NCBI RefSeq assembly: GCF_000276665.1
Contig: NW_004955417.1
Span: 12,162,142-12,226,141 of the forward strand
Reading direction: 5' to 3'
Source: Chinchilla lanigera
Lineage: Eukaryota; Chordata; Mammalia; Rodentia; Chinchillidae
Length of the DNA stretch: 64,000 nt
Position numbers and translations under genes: made by a program. Below, piece by piece: positions 32,831 through 43,975 of this stretch (positions within the stretch are counted from its first letter, which is position 1; each line of letters opens with the position of its first letter). The notes under the pieces were generated by a model. The model was not told where the DNA came from. It saw nothing but the letters and a program-made list of their open reading frames with translations, and ran no database searches.

Positions 32831-34278
32831 TGCTAATCCAATAACCCAAATACGACAAAATCTAAAACTTTAGGGGTGTTGACCTGATACCACAAGGAGA
32901 AAATTCTACCCCTGACCTCATGTGACAGTTAGCAGTCAAAATGCAGGTGCAAGGTTGTACAGCTGCCTTCGGGCTATGTGTCTAAGGTGTATATGAAACA
33001 CAGATGAATTGTATGTTTAGACCTGGGCCCCAGCTCTAAGACATTTTTATTATATGACAGCATTCCCTCCCCTCAAAAGATCTCAAATCTGAAACACTTC
33101 TGGTCCCAAGCATCTCAGATAATGTATATCCAACATGTATCTATTTGCCTTTTACACATGAGAATATTGAAACCCAGGGAGGTCAGAGGAGCTGATAGAA
33201 TTTGCTGATGGCCTGGATGCCAAGGAAAGGAAAGAACTGAGGAAAATTCCTAGTTTTTTATTTGATCACTAGCTGCTACTTAATGAAATCAGGAGCACAT
33301 GGCCAGAATGACGGGTGACAGCAATAAAAAGCTTTGGGGTGGATATGGCACACTGGAGGTGGTGCAGAGACATTCAAATGGAAAAGTTGGGCAGGAAGTT
33401 AATATTCTTAATGTGGACTCAGAAAAGAAGTTAGGGGCCTGGCTACAATGTGGGGACATAATGTTATTTTTTAACAAATTATTGAGACCAGCTAGGGAGT
33501 TAGGGTTTGAGAGGTGAGGACTGAAGGGACAGAGGGTGCCACTCTGAGAAGGTGTAAGAGAGAGGCCTGTGGAAGGATGGAGGGTCTTGTGGGTGAGTGG
33601 GCCAAGTGTTATACGGAAGAAGGGTCACTAAACAAGACTGCTGTTGAGAGGTAGAAGATGAAGCCTGAGGTCCAGCCCTGTGCTGAGTGATTGCAGCCTC
33701 TTGAGGAGGGATTTCAGAGGCGCCGTGGTGACCGACCCCAGTTAGAGAAGATTGAGATGGGGCAGCGAGTGAGCAGACACTGTGTGTCTAAAACTTCCTT
33801 TCCAAAAAAAGTTGCTGTGGAGGAAAGAGCTATGAGGCTGTATTGAGGAAAGGAGGTCAAGGTCAGGGTGGGTTTCTTCAAAGCTGGAAGATTTTAAGGA
33901 CACAGGCTTGCAGGAGAGAATGAAGAATGAGAGAAAGCCACAGATTTCTGAGGGAGAAGCTCATCCAGTGTCAAGATGGAGAGCTTGCTTTAGACCAAAC
34001 ATCACAAAAGGAAAAGTGGCACACCACGGCTAACCATGGGGCCGCCTGGAGCAGATGGAGAAAGTGTAGACATCACAAGAGAGAAACAAAACCTCAAAGG
34101 AAGGAGGGACTCTCGTGCCTTGCCCCATCATGATCCTATGTGTGAAATTTTAGATTTTACATTTTTCATTCTTATAGTGCTTGGTAGATATCTGAACAAT
34201 TAGGTGCTAAGAACTTCTGTGGGAAAGGAGAGAAAGACGGAAAACTAAACTCATTTCCTGGGTGAGAACCTAGAACAT
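32831..34278. other. Intergenic, nothing firm recognised
   Basis: Mixed composition. 33500-33920 is purine-rich and resembles old interspersed repeat text but cannot be assigned. Confidence 0.35.
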
Positions 34279-34658
34279 TGTCTTGGTTACTTTTCTCTCT
34301 TGTTGTTGAGACAAAATACGAGGCATCCAAAATTAAGGAAGGAAAGGTTTATTTAACGAACAGTTTATGGAGGTTTCAGTCCATACTTGGCTGGCTCCAA
34401 GGCAGAGTGGCACATGGCAGAGGGCAAATGTTCATGGTGGAGGAAAACAGCAAAAGCATCACGAGCAAAAAGGGAGGAGTGCAGAGAGCAAGCCTCTTTC
34501 TCTCTCTTACATTGTATGCAAACTACCTGCCCCAGGGCAGGTGTAGCCCTCACACCCATAATCCCAGCATTGGACCATGAATCAATCATAAACTCTAGAA
34601 GCCTGCCCTATGACTGCATGAGGCTTTGGGGAGACAAATCCAGACGAAAACCATAACA
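34279..34658 (-). repeat. MaLR-type solo LTR
   Basis: Antisense full-length-looking LTR, 'TGTCTTGGTTACTTTTCTCT' to 'GAAAACCATAACA', so TG...CA ends on its own strand. Very similar along its length to 38690-39072 ('TTCAGTCCATACTTGGCTGG', 'ATAAACTCTAGAAGCCTGCC'). Confidence 0.85.
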
Positions 34659-35223
34659 AACATGAAAATTAAAGTTTATATCTATAGTGATTACAAAAGA
34701 GGTAACATTTGGTAGCAAGTTTCTGAAAGGTTCAAACTGGGCCTATTCCTCTCTGATAATAAAAAATAGCATGTGAATTGACACAAGGTACGTGTTGCAG
34801 GAACATGCTTTGATAGGGGACATGCTCTGGCTGTGAGCCACCAGCCCCATAGAAGACCTATGACCTCTGAAATAGCTCTCTGGGGCAGATGTCATTACCT
34901 CATTTGACAGGCAGGAGAGCCAACTCAGAAGGGATAACTCCTCAAACTCCAGAATACAGCTGCGGATAGTCAGAGCATGGTCTGAAAAAGCAAGTCCTAC
35001 CTCCCAGCCCATGATGTCTCTAGGATGCCAGCTGGTTTCTTTTTGGTGGTACTGTAGTGGCCTCCTGACAGCCCTGCTTGGTGTGAGCTATAATTCAGGG
35101 CACTTAACCAGCATTTGTCTGCTATGTTCCTCTGGGCCAGACAGGCTGGTCCTTGCTTAGCTTTACCTTTGTGCCTGAGTATCTGACAAAGACTTGGCAT
35201 GTTTTAGGTAATAAAGTAAGCAT
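34659..35223. other. Intergenic, nothing recognised
   Basis: About 560 bases with no nameable repeat or gene. Confidence 0.4.
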
Positions 35224-35457
35224 TGTATTAGTCAGATTTTCATCACTCATGAAATTCCTGACACTGGCTAACCTTAAAAAGTAGAAAGTCTTATTTAGCT
35301 CAGAGTTGTGGAGTTCTAGAAGCATAGTGCAGGTTGTGGCAGCTGCCCTGGGGCAGATATAGAGCCCATGACAGGAGGCCTTACGGGTCTAATCAGAAAG
35401 ATATTAACCCTTCTGAGGGCACCCTTGGTGACCCAAGGACTTCCCAGGAGATCCCTT
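35224..35457 (-). repeat. MaLR-like LTR fragment
   Basis: 'TGTATTAGTCAGATTTTCAT', 'TTAGCTCAGAGTTGTGGAGT' and 'GACAGGAGGCCTTACGGGTC' resemble an antisense MaLR LTR. It is cut at the T-tract of the following L1. Confidence 0.5.
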
Positions 35458-36410
35458 TTCTTTTTTTTTTTTTTTGTCATTTAATAATTTTATCTATTTT
35501 TCCAATTTTTTATTAGTACATATTAACAGTACATAATGATTGCATTTCTTGTGGGGAGTTGGTACCTGTACTTTACACATCTCAATTCCCTTTCATCTCC
35601 TTCCCCTCTCTTCTTTCTATCACTTGATCCCCTTACCATTAGAGAAAGATCTATCTCTCTACTTCCTATTATCTGTCTTTTCTCCTGCTCTTTATTTATA
35701 TTTTGAGTTTTTCATGTAAGATAAACCCAGAGATATTTAAGCTTATGTGTCTAATTTGTTTTACTTAACACTATGGTCTCAAAGTATATCCATTTTTTGA
35801 CAAATGACTCAAGTTTATCCTTCTTTATGGCAGAATAGTACCGCACTGTGAGTAAATACCATATTTGCTTTATCCATTGATGGACATGTAGGCTGCTTCC
35901 AAGATTTAGCTGTTGGGAATTGTGCTGCTATAAACATGAGTATGCATGTGTCACTCTAATATGATGTCTTTAACTGTACATAGAAGGGAAATATCTGGGT
36001 TGAATGGAATTTCTAGTTTTAGCTTTTTGAAGAATCTCCATACTGATTTCCAGAGCGGTTGTGCTAGTTTACATTCCCATCTGCAACATGAGAAAGTTCT
36101 CTTTCACCAGTCATGGTGGTGTACATCTGTAATCCCAACACTCAGAAGACTGAGACAAGAGGATTGCCATGAGTTTGAGGCCAGCCTGGGCTGTATAACC
36201 AAGTTCAAGGCCAGCCTGAACTACATAGTGAAACTCTGTCTCAAAAAACAAATAAACAAACAAACAAAAGGTTCCTTTCTCCCTAAAGCCACACCTGCAT
36301 TTGTTATTATTTGATTTTTTGACAGTAATCTTTCTTTCCAGGATAAGATGGAATCTCAGTGTTGTTTTAATTTGCATCTCCCACTTTTTAAAAATCACCT
36401 CAACACTGCC
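35458..36410 (-). repeat. L1 3' end, interrupted by a B1
   Basis: Antisense L1 starting with the poly-A tail as a T tract (35460-35475), then 'CATAATGATTGCATTTCTTG', 'CTTTATGGCAGAATAGTACC', 'ATTGATGGACATGTAGGCTG' and 'AGTTTACATTCCCATCTGCA'. After the B1 (36101-36268) the same L1 resumes at 36275-36390 ('AAGATGGAATCTCAGTGTTG'). Non-coding 3' region. Confidence 0.85.
36101..36268 (+). repeat. B1-like SINE
   Basis: 'CCAGTCATGGTGGTGTACAT', 'CTGTAATCCCAACACTCAGA', the duplicated modules 'GGCCAGCCTGGGCTGTATAA' and 'GGCCAGCCTGAACTACATAG', then 'ACTCTGTCTCAAAAAAC'. Confidence 0.92.
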
Positions 36411-36759
36411 ACCCTAAGCTTCCAACACACAAACTTTGAGGGGGACATCTAACAACAAAACCATAGCAATGATAACAATTGCATAGGGCAAAATGAGCAA
36501 TTTGATTGTGAGGCTAATCTATATGGAAACCAAACCTTTACTGTGGGTTATGTTCAGAAACTTCACAGACATTATTTGATTACTCTGTGGGCCTGGGCAT
36601 GAAAGCTACTGCTCAGTGATTTACTCGTCTACTCCTTCAACCATGTGTAGTTAAGTACCCACAACTGCAAAGAAGAAGGTTCTCTTTTGGGACCAGAATT
36701 CTGTATGAAAGGACTCCGGGAGGACAGTCTCTAAGCATGACTGAGTCTCATGATGTGAC

Positions 36760-37210
36760 CCCATCATCCACCATTCTAGAGTCTCAAAGGCCCTGCAGTG
36801 CCCACTCCTGCCCCTCAGCACACACTCTCCTGTTCCTTACCTCCTTACCTTTGCTTACGGTGTCCTCCCAGCCCTGAATTTCTTCTCTGCCTCTCCTTCT
36901 GCCTGCCCAACTCAATCTCCTGTTTCTATCTTATGACTTCATTTATTTTATTTTTTATTTTTTATTTTTTTGGTTTTTCTCCGGTACCAGGAACCGAACT
37001 CACGACCTTGCGCTTGCCAGGCAGGCGCTTTTGCCACTGAGCTAAATCCCCAGCCCTTATGACTTCATTTAAATGCTATCTTTTGGGGGAAGGCCTTCTA
37101 CTCTCTCTCCCAGGCTGACAAATACACCTCTACTTGATACTTTTCCATGTCCTGATCACTACACTTCCACCTCCTACTTTCCCCAGGATAAATATTGTGG
37201 TTTATTCATC
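36760..37210 (+). repeat. L2 LINE fragment split by an ID SINE
   Basis: L2 3' type text 'CAGCACACACTCTCCTGTTC', 'TTAAATGCTATCTTTTGGGG', 'GAAGGCCTTCTACTCTCTCT'. The ID at 36946-37056 is inserted in it. Confidence 0.55.
36946..37056 (-). repeat. ID-like SINE, young
   Basis: Antisense copy 'CCGGTACCAGGAACCGAACT', 'CACGACCTTGCGCTTGCCAG', 'CACTGAGCTAAATCCCCAGC'. A perfect 15-bp target duplication TTATGACTTCATTTA (36931-36945, 37057-37071) flanks it. Confidence 0.97.
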
Positions 37211-38689
37211 TTTACATCACCATATCTGTGAGAGTTTAGAAAAGAAAGGGAAGGAAGAGGAGAAAAGTCTGCCATAGATGGTTGGGAGACTTAACCAAAA
37301 AGAACAGAGTAACAGCTCCTCAGATTGGGTGACACTTTAAGTTTAGCAGGATCATTTTAGAAAATCAGAGAATTGGAATATCAGAGTACTTTAGGATATC
37401 AGAATATAACTACAATGCAGATATGAGAGGGACAAAGGGGAGGGAAGAGAATGAACACCCCTGGTATTTGCTGTCCTGACAAAGAAAGAGGTGACCACAG
37501 AAGCAATGCTATTCTCCAGGTATCTGGACATTGCTAGGTTTTCCTGCTCATTATTCAAGTGCTTCTTGCAGCAGGTCCCAGACTTCAGAAACTCATATGG
37601 TTGGGCCAACTTTGCATACTACACATATTCTGTAGAAACGAATATGTGCACTTTGATAATTGGACAAATACACAAGTCATTGGAGGGTTATTTTCCCCAC
37701 ACAAACTGTCAAACTGAAAGGAAAGTCTAATTTGTTTATTAATGGAATTTGTTGAATGTTCATCTCTACCTGGCCCGTGGCTATGCCAGTGTGGGACTAG
37801 AAGAGAAGTAATTCTATGTGTGCTGGGTGGTTAAACAACAGTTGCATAAAGTCACCAAGTATCATTTTCATAGGACCTCAATTTACTCTCACCAAGTAAT
37901 TCTAGAGTTAGGAAACTTTCCAAAGAATTCCTGCAGAGTTATACCGGGATAAAATCTGGCCCATTGTGAATATAAAGTGGCAATTTTATTTAAACAGTTG
38001 TAGCTCCTTGGGTCTCTTCTGGCTGGCTCTAATATTCTCCTTGTCTATATACTTTGGACCCATTTTTGCTTCCTTCTAAAAAGAGTTTTACTGCTTAATC
38101 ATCTTCTTTTTGCCACCTCCTCCTTCTAATGCATCCTATGTTGGGACAATGGAACAACTTTTGCTCAGTGGTCAGTGAATTTCACAGGAAAGTTGTCACC
38201 AATTATCTCCAACACATGTCCCTAAACATGGCTCACTGGCCCAACTATTAGCCTTCCTATACCATCACCTCCTGTACAAGTGAGCTGAGAAGTCTTTGTG
38301 CTGTGAGTTTTTCAATTGCAAATGGCGCCTTCCTACATTTCTTTGCCTGAAATGAATAATGATTTATAAAAGCCAAATTACAACCATTGTCCTACCTGTG
38401 TCATTTCTCTAGCAAACATGGCCCAACAAAAGTACCTATGACCTGAAATGTCTCTAGTCTGTTTTTAGCCAAGTACTTCTAGTTTAAACCTGTGAACTTG
38501 AATCAGCTGCACTTTAACCAAATAATCTTATCATCAGACCTGCCCATCAGGATGTGTTTGCATTTCATGAAATACTGTAATAGATAATTTAAGTGTTCAT
38601 TAGAGGAAAAAATAGATTGATTCATGCAGCCAAGAAACAATTCTTGGGGATGTATTAGGTACCAGGCATGGTGAAGCATGGTGAAGGAG
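37211..38689. other. Intergenic, nothing recognised
   Basis: About 1.5 kb of AT-moderate sequence without a nameable repeat or open frame of interest. Such a repeat-poor stretch within a repeat-rich region could hold conserved non-coding sequence. Confidence 0.4.
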
Positions 38690-39072
38690 TGTCTTAGTTA
38701 CTTTTCTGTCATTGCTGAGACAAAATACCTGATGCCCAAAATTAAGGAAGGAAAGGTTTATTTAGCTCATAGTTTGTGAAGGTTTCAGTCCATACTTGGT
38801 GGGCTCCAAGGCAGGGTGGCACATGGCAGAGGGCAACAGTTCATGGTGGCGGAAAAGAGCAAAAGCAACAAGAGCAAAAGGGAGAAGTGGCAGAGAGCAA
38901 GACTCTTTCCCTCCCTTATATTATATGCAAATACCCACCCCAGGGTCAGTGTAGTTCTCACACCCATAATCCCATGGACCATGAGATTGGACCATGGATC
39001 AATCATAAACTCTAGAAGCCTGCCCCATGACTGCATGAGGCTTTGGGGGAGCATCCAGATACAAACCATAAC
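38690..39072 (-). repeat. MaLR-type solo LTR
   Basis: Antisense LTR from 'TGTCTTAGTTACTTTTCTGT' to 'ACAAACCATAACA', closely similar to 34279-34658 and in the same orientation 4.4 kb away. No internal gag/pol sequence adjoins either copy. Confidence 0.87.
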
Positions 39073-39451
39073 AGGGAGGCTGGTTCTTTCCTCAGCAACA
39101 GAAATGAGTTTGCCATGGGAATGCACATTAGGAATGCAGGTAAAGTGGCTTCCATGGCCATGTGTTGACAAAGGAGCTCATGGGTAATGTGAGCAAAGGT
39201 TCTATCCTTGTTCAACTCTCTGGGAACAGCTCAGCAAGGCCATGACTTTATCCTTTTCCTCTATCAACCCTGTTACCAGACTAAAGAGGGAAACCTGCCC
39301 CTTGCCAGTATCCATGGCAACACACTTTAGCTGCATCAGCTGAGATTCAGAACCTTCCTGAAAACTCATCCTAAAGCATCCCCTCAAGCTATTTTTTGGT
39401 GGCCCTTTGCCACTTAACATTTTGAAGTACAAACTTATGTTTCCTGCCTAC

Positions 39452-39670
39452 TTTTTTTTTCAGTAATGGAGATTGAACTCAGGCCCTCAGAGTACATGGG
39501 CGAGCACTCTACAACTCAGCTGTATCTCCAGCCCTCTAGCCCTTTGCATTTTATTTTGAGACAGGATCTTGGTAAGTTGCCCAGGTTGGCTTTGAATTTT
39601 CAACCCTGCTTCCTTAACCTCCCCAATAACTAGGATTCTAGGATTATAGGAATGAACCACCATGCCTAGC
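39452..39670 (-). repeat. B1-ID composite SINE (antisense)
   Basis: Read plus: an ID part ('GATTGAACTCAGGCCCTCAG', 'CAACTCAGCTGTATCTCCAG', 39452-39535), then a B1 part ('TGAGACAGGATCTTGGTAAG', 'GGAATGAACCACCATGCCTA', 39545-39670). In sense this is B1 followed by ID. Confidence 0.75.
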
Positions 39671-39696
39671 TCATTTTTATCTCTTTAGTGAGATGT

Positions 39697-39825
39697 ATTT
39701 TTTTTTTTTTTTGAGATAGGGTCTTGTAGTGTCACCCAGGCTGGCCTCAAATTTGATGATCCTCCAGCCTCAGCCTCCTCAGTTCTGGGATTATAGGTAT
39801 GCACCATTATGCCTGGCAATGTGAT
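39697..39825 (-). repeat. B1-like SINE
   Basis: T tract, 'GAGATAGGGTCTTGTAGTGT', 'CCAGCCTCAGCCTCCTCAGT', 'GGGATTATAGGTATGCACCA'. Confidence 0.88.
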
Positions 39826-39909
39826 GTATTCCAATAAAAGTACTTAGCCCTTATTGAAAACTTAATCTGTACTGGGCATTGTATTACCATTTTTCTAAAC
39901 ATTAACTCA

Positions 39910-40050
39910 ATGGTCCTCATCCTTTCTGGCAGTAGAGCCTGGTTTCATGGAAGGTAATTACCCAGAGATGGTAAGGGAGAAGATAGTTTTAAGATGATTC
40001 AAGCACATTACATTTATTGTGCACTTTATTTCTATTATCACATTGTACTA
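39910..40050 (+). mobile_element. Terminal part of a hAT-type DNA transposon
   Basis: 'CAATGGTCCTCATCCTTTCT', 'GTTTCATGGAAGGTAATTAC', 'GATGATTCAAGCACATTACA' and 'TTTATTGTGCACTTTATTTC' match the end of a common mammalian hAT element that begins CAGYGGTCCCCAACC. It lies beside the hAT-type transposase fossil on the minus strand, so both may belong to one element. Confidence 0.55.
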
Positions 40051-40054
40051 TACA

Positions 40055-40187
40055 ACAGTTGTGCTAGTTTACATTCCCATCTGCAATATTAGAAAGATTC
40101 CTTTCACCAGTCATGGTGGCACACACGCACAATCCCAGGACTCTGAACACTGAAGCAGGAGGATTGCCTTGAGTTTAAAGCCAGCTG
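40055..40187. repeat. L1/B1 chimeric segment, second copy
   Basis: Corresponds base for base, with scattered changes, to 36057-36190, including the junction 'CTTTCACCAGTCATGGTGG' between antisense L1 text and the B1 5' half. The B1 half is truncated at GCCAG (40187), where the transposase remnant starts. Confidence 0.75.
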
Positions 40188-41789
40188 TCATTTGCAGTCT
40201 CAAACAGCTGATCATCTCTTAGCACGGACAAAGTCAACTCACCTGGCTTATTCACAAATGGGTCATGAATCCACTTCTCAGTATGAGGCACTTCCTTGTT
40301 TGTTTGTTTCTTTGTAAAGTAATGCTCAAACTCTTTTGAAAGCTGAGGTAGATGATCATGCAGCAGGTGGAAAAAAGAAGGCCCTGGCTTAATTTTAATT
40401 TCTTTAAAATTCTCTGCTAATGCTTGAAACAAGTAAAAAAAAAAAAAAAAATTCCCAGTATTCACTCATCCCTCCCATAACTGCAGCTTGGCTCTAAATA
40501 CACCCCCTTTATTTTCTGTCTTGAATACAGTTGTCATTCTCCCCTGAATCATCAGATTGAGATCATTTAGAAGGTTGAACATGTCATATGGTAAGCACGT
40601 TTTGTGATCCATTCTGTGCCACTGAAATGTGGTGACTGTTTTTGTAAAAAAAAGAAAAAAATCTGTGGAGCAATACTGGTAACTCAAAAAGCCTACCCAG
40701 TGATCTCTTTTTAGAAAGCCATCTCACTTCTGCGTGTAAGAAAACACAAATGTACTCTGCTTCTGTCTCTACACAAAGCTGCGTGAACAGACATGAGTTA
40801 AGGACTTTAAAGTGCTTTCATGTGGCTGATAATTTTAATCACACCCTGAAAAAACATTTTATATTTCAGTGACAGTTTTCAGGTAGCCGCCATTCCCTTA
40901 TGGATGACAGAGTGTGCAGATTCACATTCAGAGGTGATCTCTACGAACTGAGTAGTGAAACCAGAAAACCATCCAGTCACGGCAGCCATTCCTACACAAA
41001 ATGATCAGTTCAGCTTTCCTGATGCAGGATCATTCAAATACAAAAGTGCCATGAAGGTGCATATAACATAGCTGTCTAAAAAGTATATGGCACAAAAATA
41101 AGGATTGCTACCTTGTTGTCAACATCAGCAGATTCAACAACCTGGATTTTATATCACGGTGACTCATTAATCCTCTCTAATAATTGTGCCTCCATATCCT
41201 CTGCTATTTCATCCATTTGTCTAGTTAAGATGCTAGCTGAAAGAGAAACTGTGCCATCTTTTGAACTGCAAGCTTTCCTAAGAGTTCATGACAAATGTTC
41301 CTAGAAGCAGGCAGGGTCATCTCTTCAGCAATAGGAAAGGGCTCCTTAGCACTAGCAATGCAGTTAGGACTAAGAATGATGCTCTCAGTGCAGCCACATC
41401 TGATGAAGTGGTGGCTTTCAATAATTACGTTTGCTCTTCATGCTCACAGAAAACTCCAAAGTCTCCCCTTTTAATACAAGGTGTTTGTTCACCATGGGGT
41501 GAAGCAATTTGGGAGGCTTCATGGCTTCATAGGATAGGCAGTTGCCACATACAATACAAAGTGGGAGAATGTGAATTGCCTGCTGCCATGAACACATAAT
41601 TTAAGTCAGACTCTTGCTCTTTTCTTTTTTTTGGTATTCTGTAGTTTTTTAATATATATTCTGTGTCTTTTCTTTAAAATGCAACTTTCTGTTGCATTTG
41701 TTGGCAGTCTTCGTGTCGTCTGCTGTCTCATCATTGGGTCTCTCCCCTTTCTCAAAGAAGCTCTCCAGTGCCTTCTTTTAAAAACTCAT
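40187..41789 (-). pseudogene. Decayed hAT/Buster-family transposase (ZBED-like)
   Basis: Minus-strand reading in several frames gives the hAT transposase/ZBED-type protein: an apparent MSF start near 41789, a BED-finger-like region (about 41560-41640, 'AGNSHSPT' with Cys-rich text), a central part near 40900-41000 with ESAHSVIH-like text, 'FNLLNDLNLMIQGRMTTVFK' (about 40520-40580), and 'LSKEFEHYFTKK' through 'DPFVNKPGELTLSVL' (about 40215-40330). Many stops and frameshifts break it. About the last 90 residues (dimerisation region) are missing at the junction with the chimeric repeat at 40187. The family includes both transposons and domesticated host genes (ZBED5, ZBED8, FAM200, GTF2IRD2 C terminus). 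The adjoining hAT-like terminus at 39910 favours a transposon fossil over a retrocopy of a host gene. It cannot make a functional product. Confidence 0.75.
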
Positions 41790-42875
41790 TTTGGATAGTG
41801 TTATCTTGCGGGCTTACAAACCTGTGACTGAGACAAGTGTGCAGTTTGGGAAAGAGATGCGGACAGAATTGGTAAATGAAATAACAGGCGGGCCACCTGC
41901 GGACAAGAAGTGTCAGACTCTGACTTGAGGCCCACCACCAGAGACAGCTGTGTGACGGAAGTACCTCAGCCTCTTGCCACTGTCAAGCCTGCCTCCAGAG
42001 TCAGCCATGTTGTCACTTTCCCACCCTGCTGCCTCTCTCCAGAGCCCAGTCACATTTAAACACACAGAGAATCAAACTCTTGTAAAGTCCTATAATTCGT
42101 GAGGAAAATCCAAGTCAAAAATGTCGAGATACTTTTTTTGGAAGTAAGTTATTTTGCTTCAAATCGACCTTCCCCTGACTCAGTGATATTTTCAGGCTCC
42201 CTTTCAAGAGGAAGTAGCATGCAGCGATTACGATAATAAACATGACAGACAGGGAGGCCAAGTGTGACTGTGAAGGGCTGCGCAACTTGGCACAGCAACT
42301 GTGAGGTCAAAGTCATTGTCATTTCTTTTGACGTAGCCACATTTTCCTCAGAAAAATTAACTTCCTCATCCAACATAATCATTTATGAAAGTGTCCTTTT
42401 TTGAAACCCGTGGGGTTTGAAGTAGTCCTCATTGCCCAGGTCTCTGTGGAAGTCCTCCTTTCCCCGAGGATGTGCTGTTCCAGATGTGCCCTTAGCGGGT
42501 GAGGAACGCAGCACCAGACCAAGTTCCTGCTCCACCTGCCCTCATGGGAGCCTGTTGGGGGACGGAGCAGCATCTTGGAAGAGGAAGGAAGCTTGAACTG
42601 ACTTGACAGAATTGCTGATTCTCAAATCTTCCACATCCTTGTAAGTCTGCAGTCAGTACCACTGCCAGATGACGTCATCCTCTCTGTGGTCAACTAAGGG
42701 CACATCAGGGATGACCATCATGAGTGTGAACCTCTAGAGACAGGAGTCTGTGCTCCTTTGACTCAATAACCAGGGTCTTGGTGTTCCTGTCAGTTCTTCC
42801 ATGTGGCGATCCCATCAACTAAAACAAAGTAACCTAAAACAATAACTTGCCTCCACGTGTTCCAAAGCTGACTGG
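41790..42875. other. Unassigned stretch upstream of the hAT fossil
   Basis: May include the 5' part of the hAT element. Minus-strand frames at 42149-42382 and 42379-42573 are open but match nothing I know. No second terminal inverted repeat was seen. Confidence 0.35.
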
Positions 42876-43215
42876 TCTCAGCTTTAAATCCAGCCTGTGT
42901 GCTGTTGTCTTTTCTTCTATAACTCCAGCTTGCACTCCTGACATCCACCCTGCACCTTTGTATCAGCTGCTACTTAGTAGCTCCACCTGGATGTCTAGCA
43001 GGCACCTTGCGTGCAAAACATCCCAAACTGAGCACTAGCTGGCCTTACCTTGCTGCACCTGCCCATCCAAGCCAGCACCTGCTGCCCTCTGACCCCTCTC
43101 ATCAGTGGCCACTCTATTCTTCTAGTGGCTTCAGATTGAGGCCTTGGAGTTGTCCTTGATCCTCAGTTCTCTTCCACCCTTCATTAGATCTATCAGAGAC
43201 CTTCCTAGCTCTACC

Positions 43216-43432
43216 TTCAAAATGCAACCAGAGCCAAGCGCAGAGGCACGTGGTTGTAACCTCAGCAACATGGGAGGCTGAGGCAGGAGGACCACAGGTG
43301 CAAGCCCATCTGGGAACCTTAATAAGACCTTGCCCCAAAATAAAAAATTCAGAAAGACCTGGGGATGTAGGTGAGGTGGTAAAGCACTTACGTAGTATGT
43401 GTGAGCCCCTAGGTTCAGGGCCAAATACATAC
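43216..43432 (+). repeat. B1-ID composite SINE
   Basis: B1 part 'GCCAAGCGCAGAGGCACGTG', 'GGGAGGCTGAGGCAGGAGGA', 'AAGACCTTGCCCCAAAATAA', followed directly by an ID part 'CTGGGGATGTAGGTGAGGTG', 'GAGCCCCTAGGTTCAGGGCC'. Confidence 0.8.
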
Positions 43433-43494
43433 ACGTGTGTGGTGATGAGATTAAAAGGCATGGTAAATGTTTAAAAGTTTTAAACTTACTCACT

Positions 43495-43690
43495 TCTAGC
43501 AAACTTATCCCTACCATTCTTTCCACTTTCTGAAGCAGTTCAGGAAGTTTCTTCATGAGTGTCTTTAGTTGTGCTGTCACAGCTGCCTTGATGTCCTGAT
43601 CACATAGCTCTTACCTTTCATGGCCTTGGAGAAGAGCCAGAAGTTGCCTGGGATCCAAACTGAGTGTGGCGGATGAGGACACATGAATCT
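43495..43690 (-). mobile_element. mariner fossil, left (inverted) half
   Basis: The minus strand shows decayed mariner transposase C-terminal text: a degraded 'NFWLFSK' near 43640, then 'TAQLKTLMKK' and 'LLQKVERM' (about 43505-43580). Homologous to the opposite-strand segment 43745-43915. Confidence 0.7.
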
Positions 43691-43744
43691 TTTTATGAGT
43701 CTGCCTTTCTGTTGGATGGCGCTCACCACCAGCCTTCACCATAC

Positions 43745-43915
43745 TTTTCTTTGGACCTCATAAAGACTCTCACAAAAGAGGATTTTCAGAACTGCTTCAG
43801 AAAATAGCAAGAATGATGGAATAAGGGTATTCAAAGTGAGGGGAAGTATTTGAGAGTACGTCATAGCAATGTATCATTTACTGTAATAAATTTAAATATT
43901 CAGTGTGTATTTCAA
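43745..43915 (+). mobile_element. mariner fossil, right half
   Basis: The plus strand reads a decayed '(T)KEDFQNCF' block near 43775-43800 and ends '(S)NVSFTVINL' before TAATAAA (43870-43900), as in the mariner at 19130-19520. It points away from the left half. Confidence 0.7.
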
Positions 43916-43975
43916 TCACCACTTTCACTGCTGCCATCCTGTTCTCAGCTACGATCGCTGCTCACTTGAACTCTT

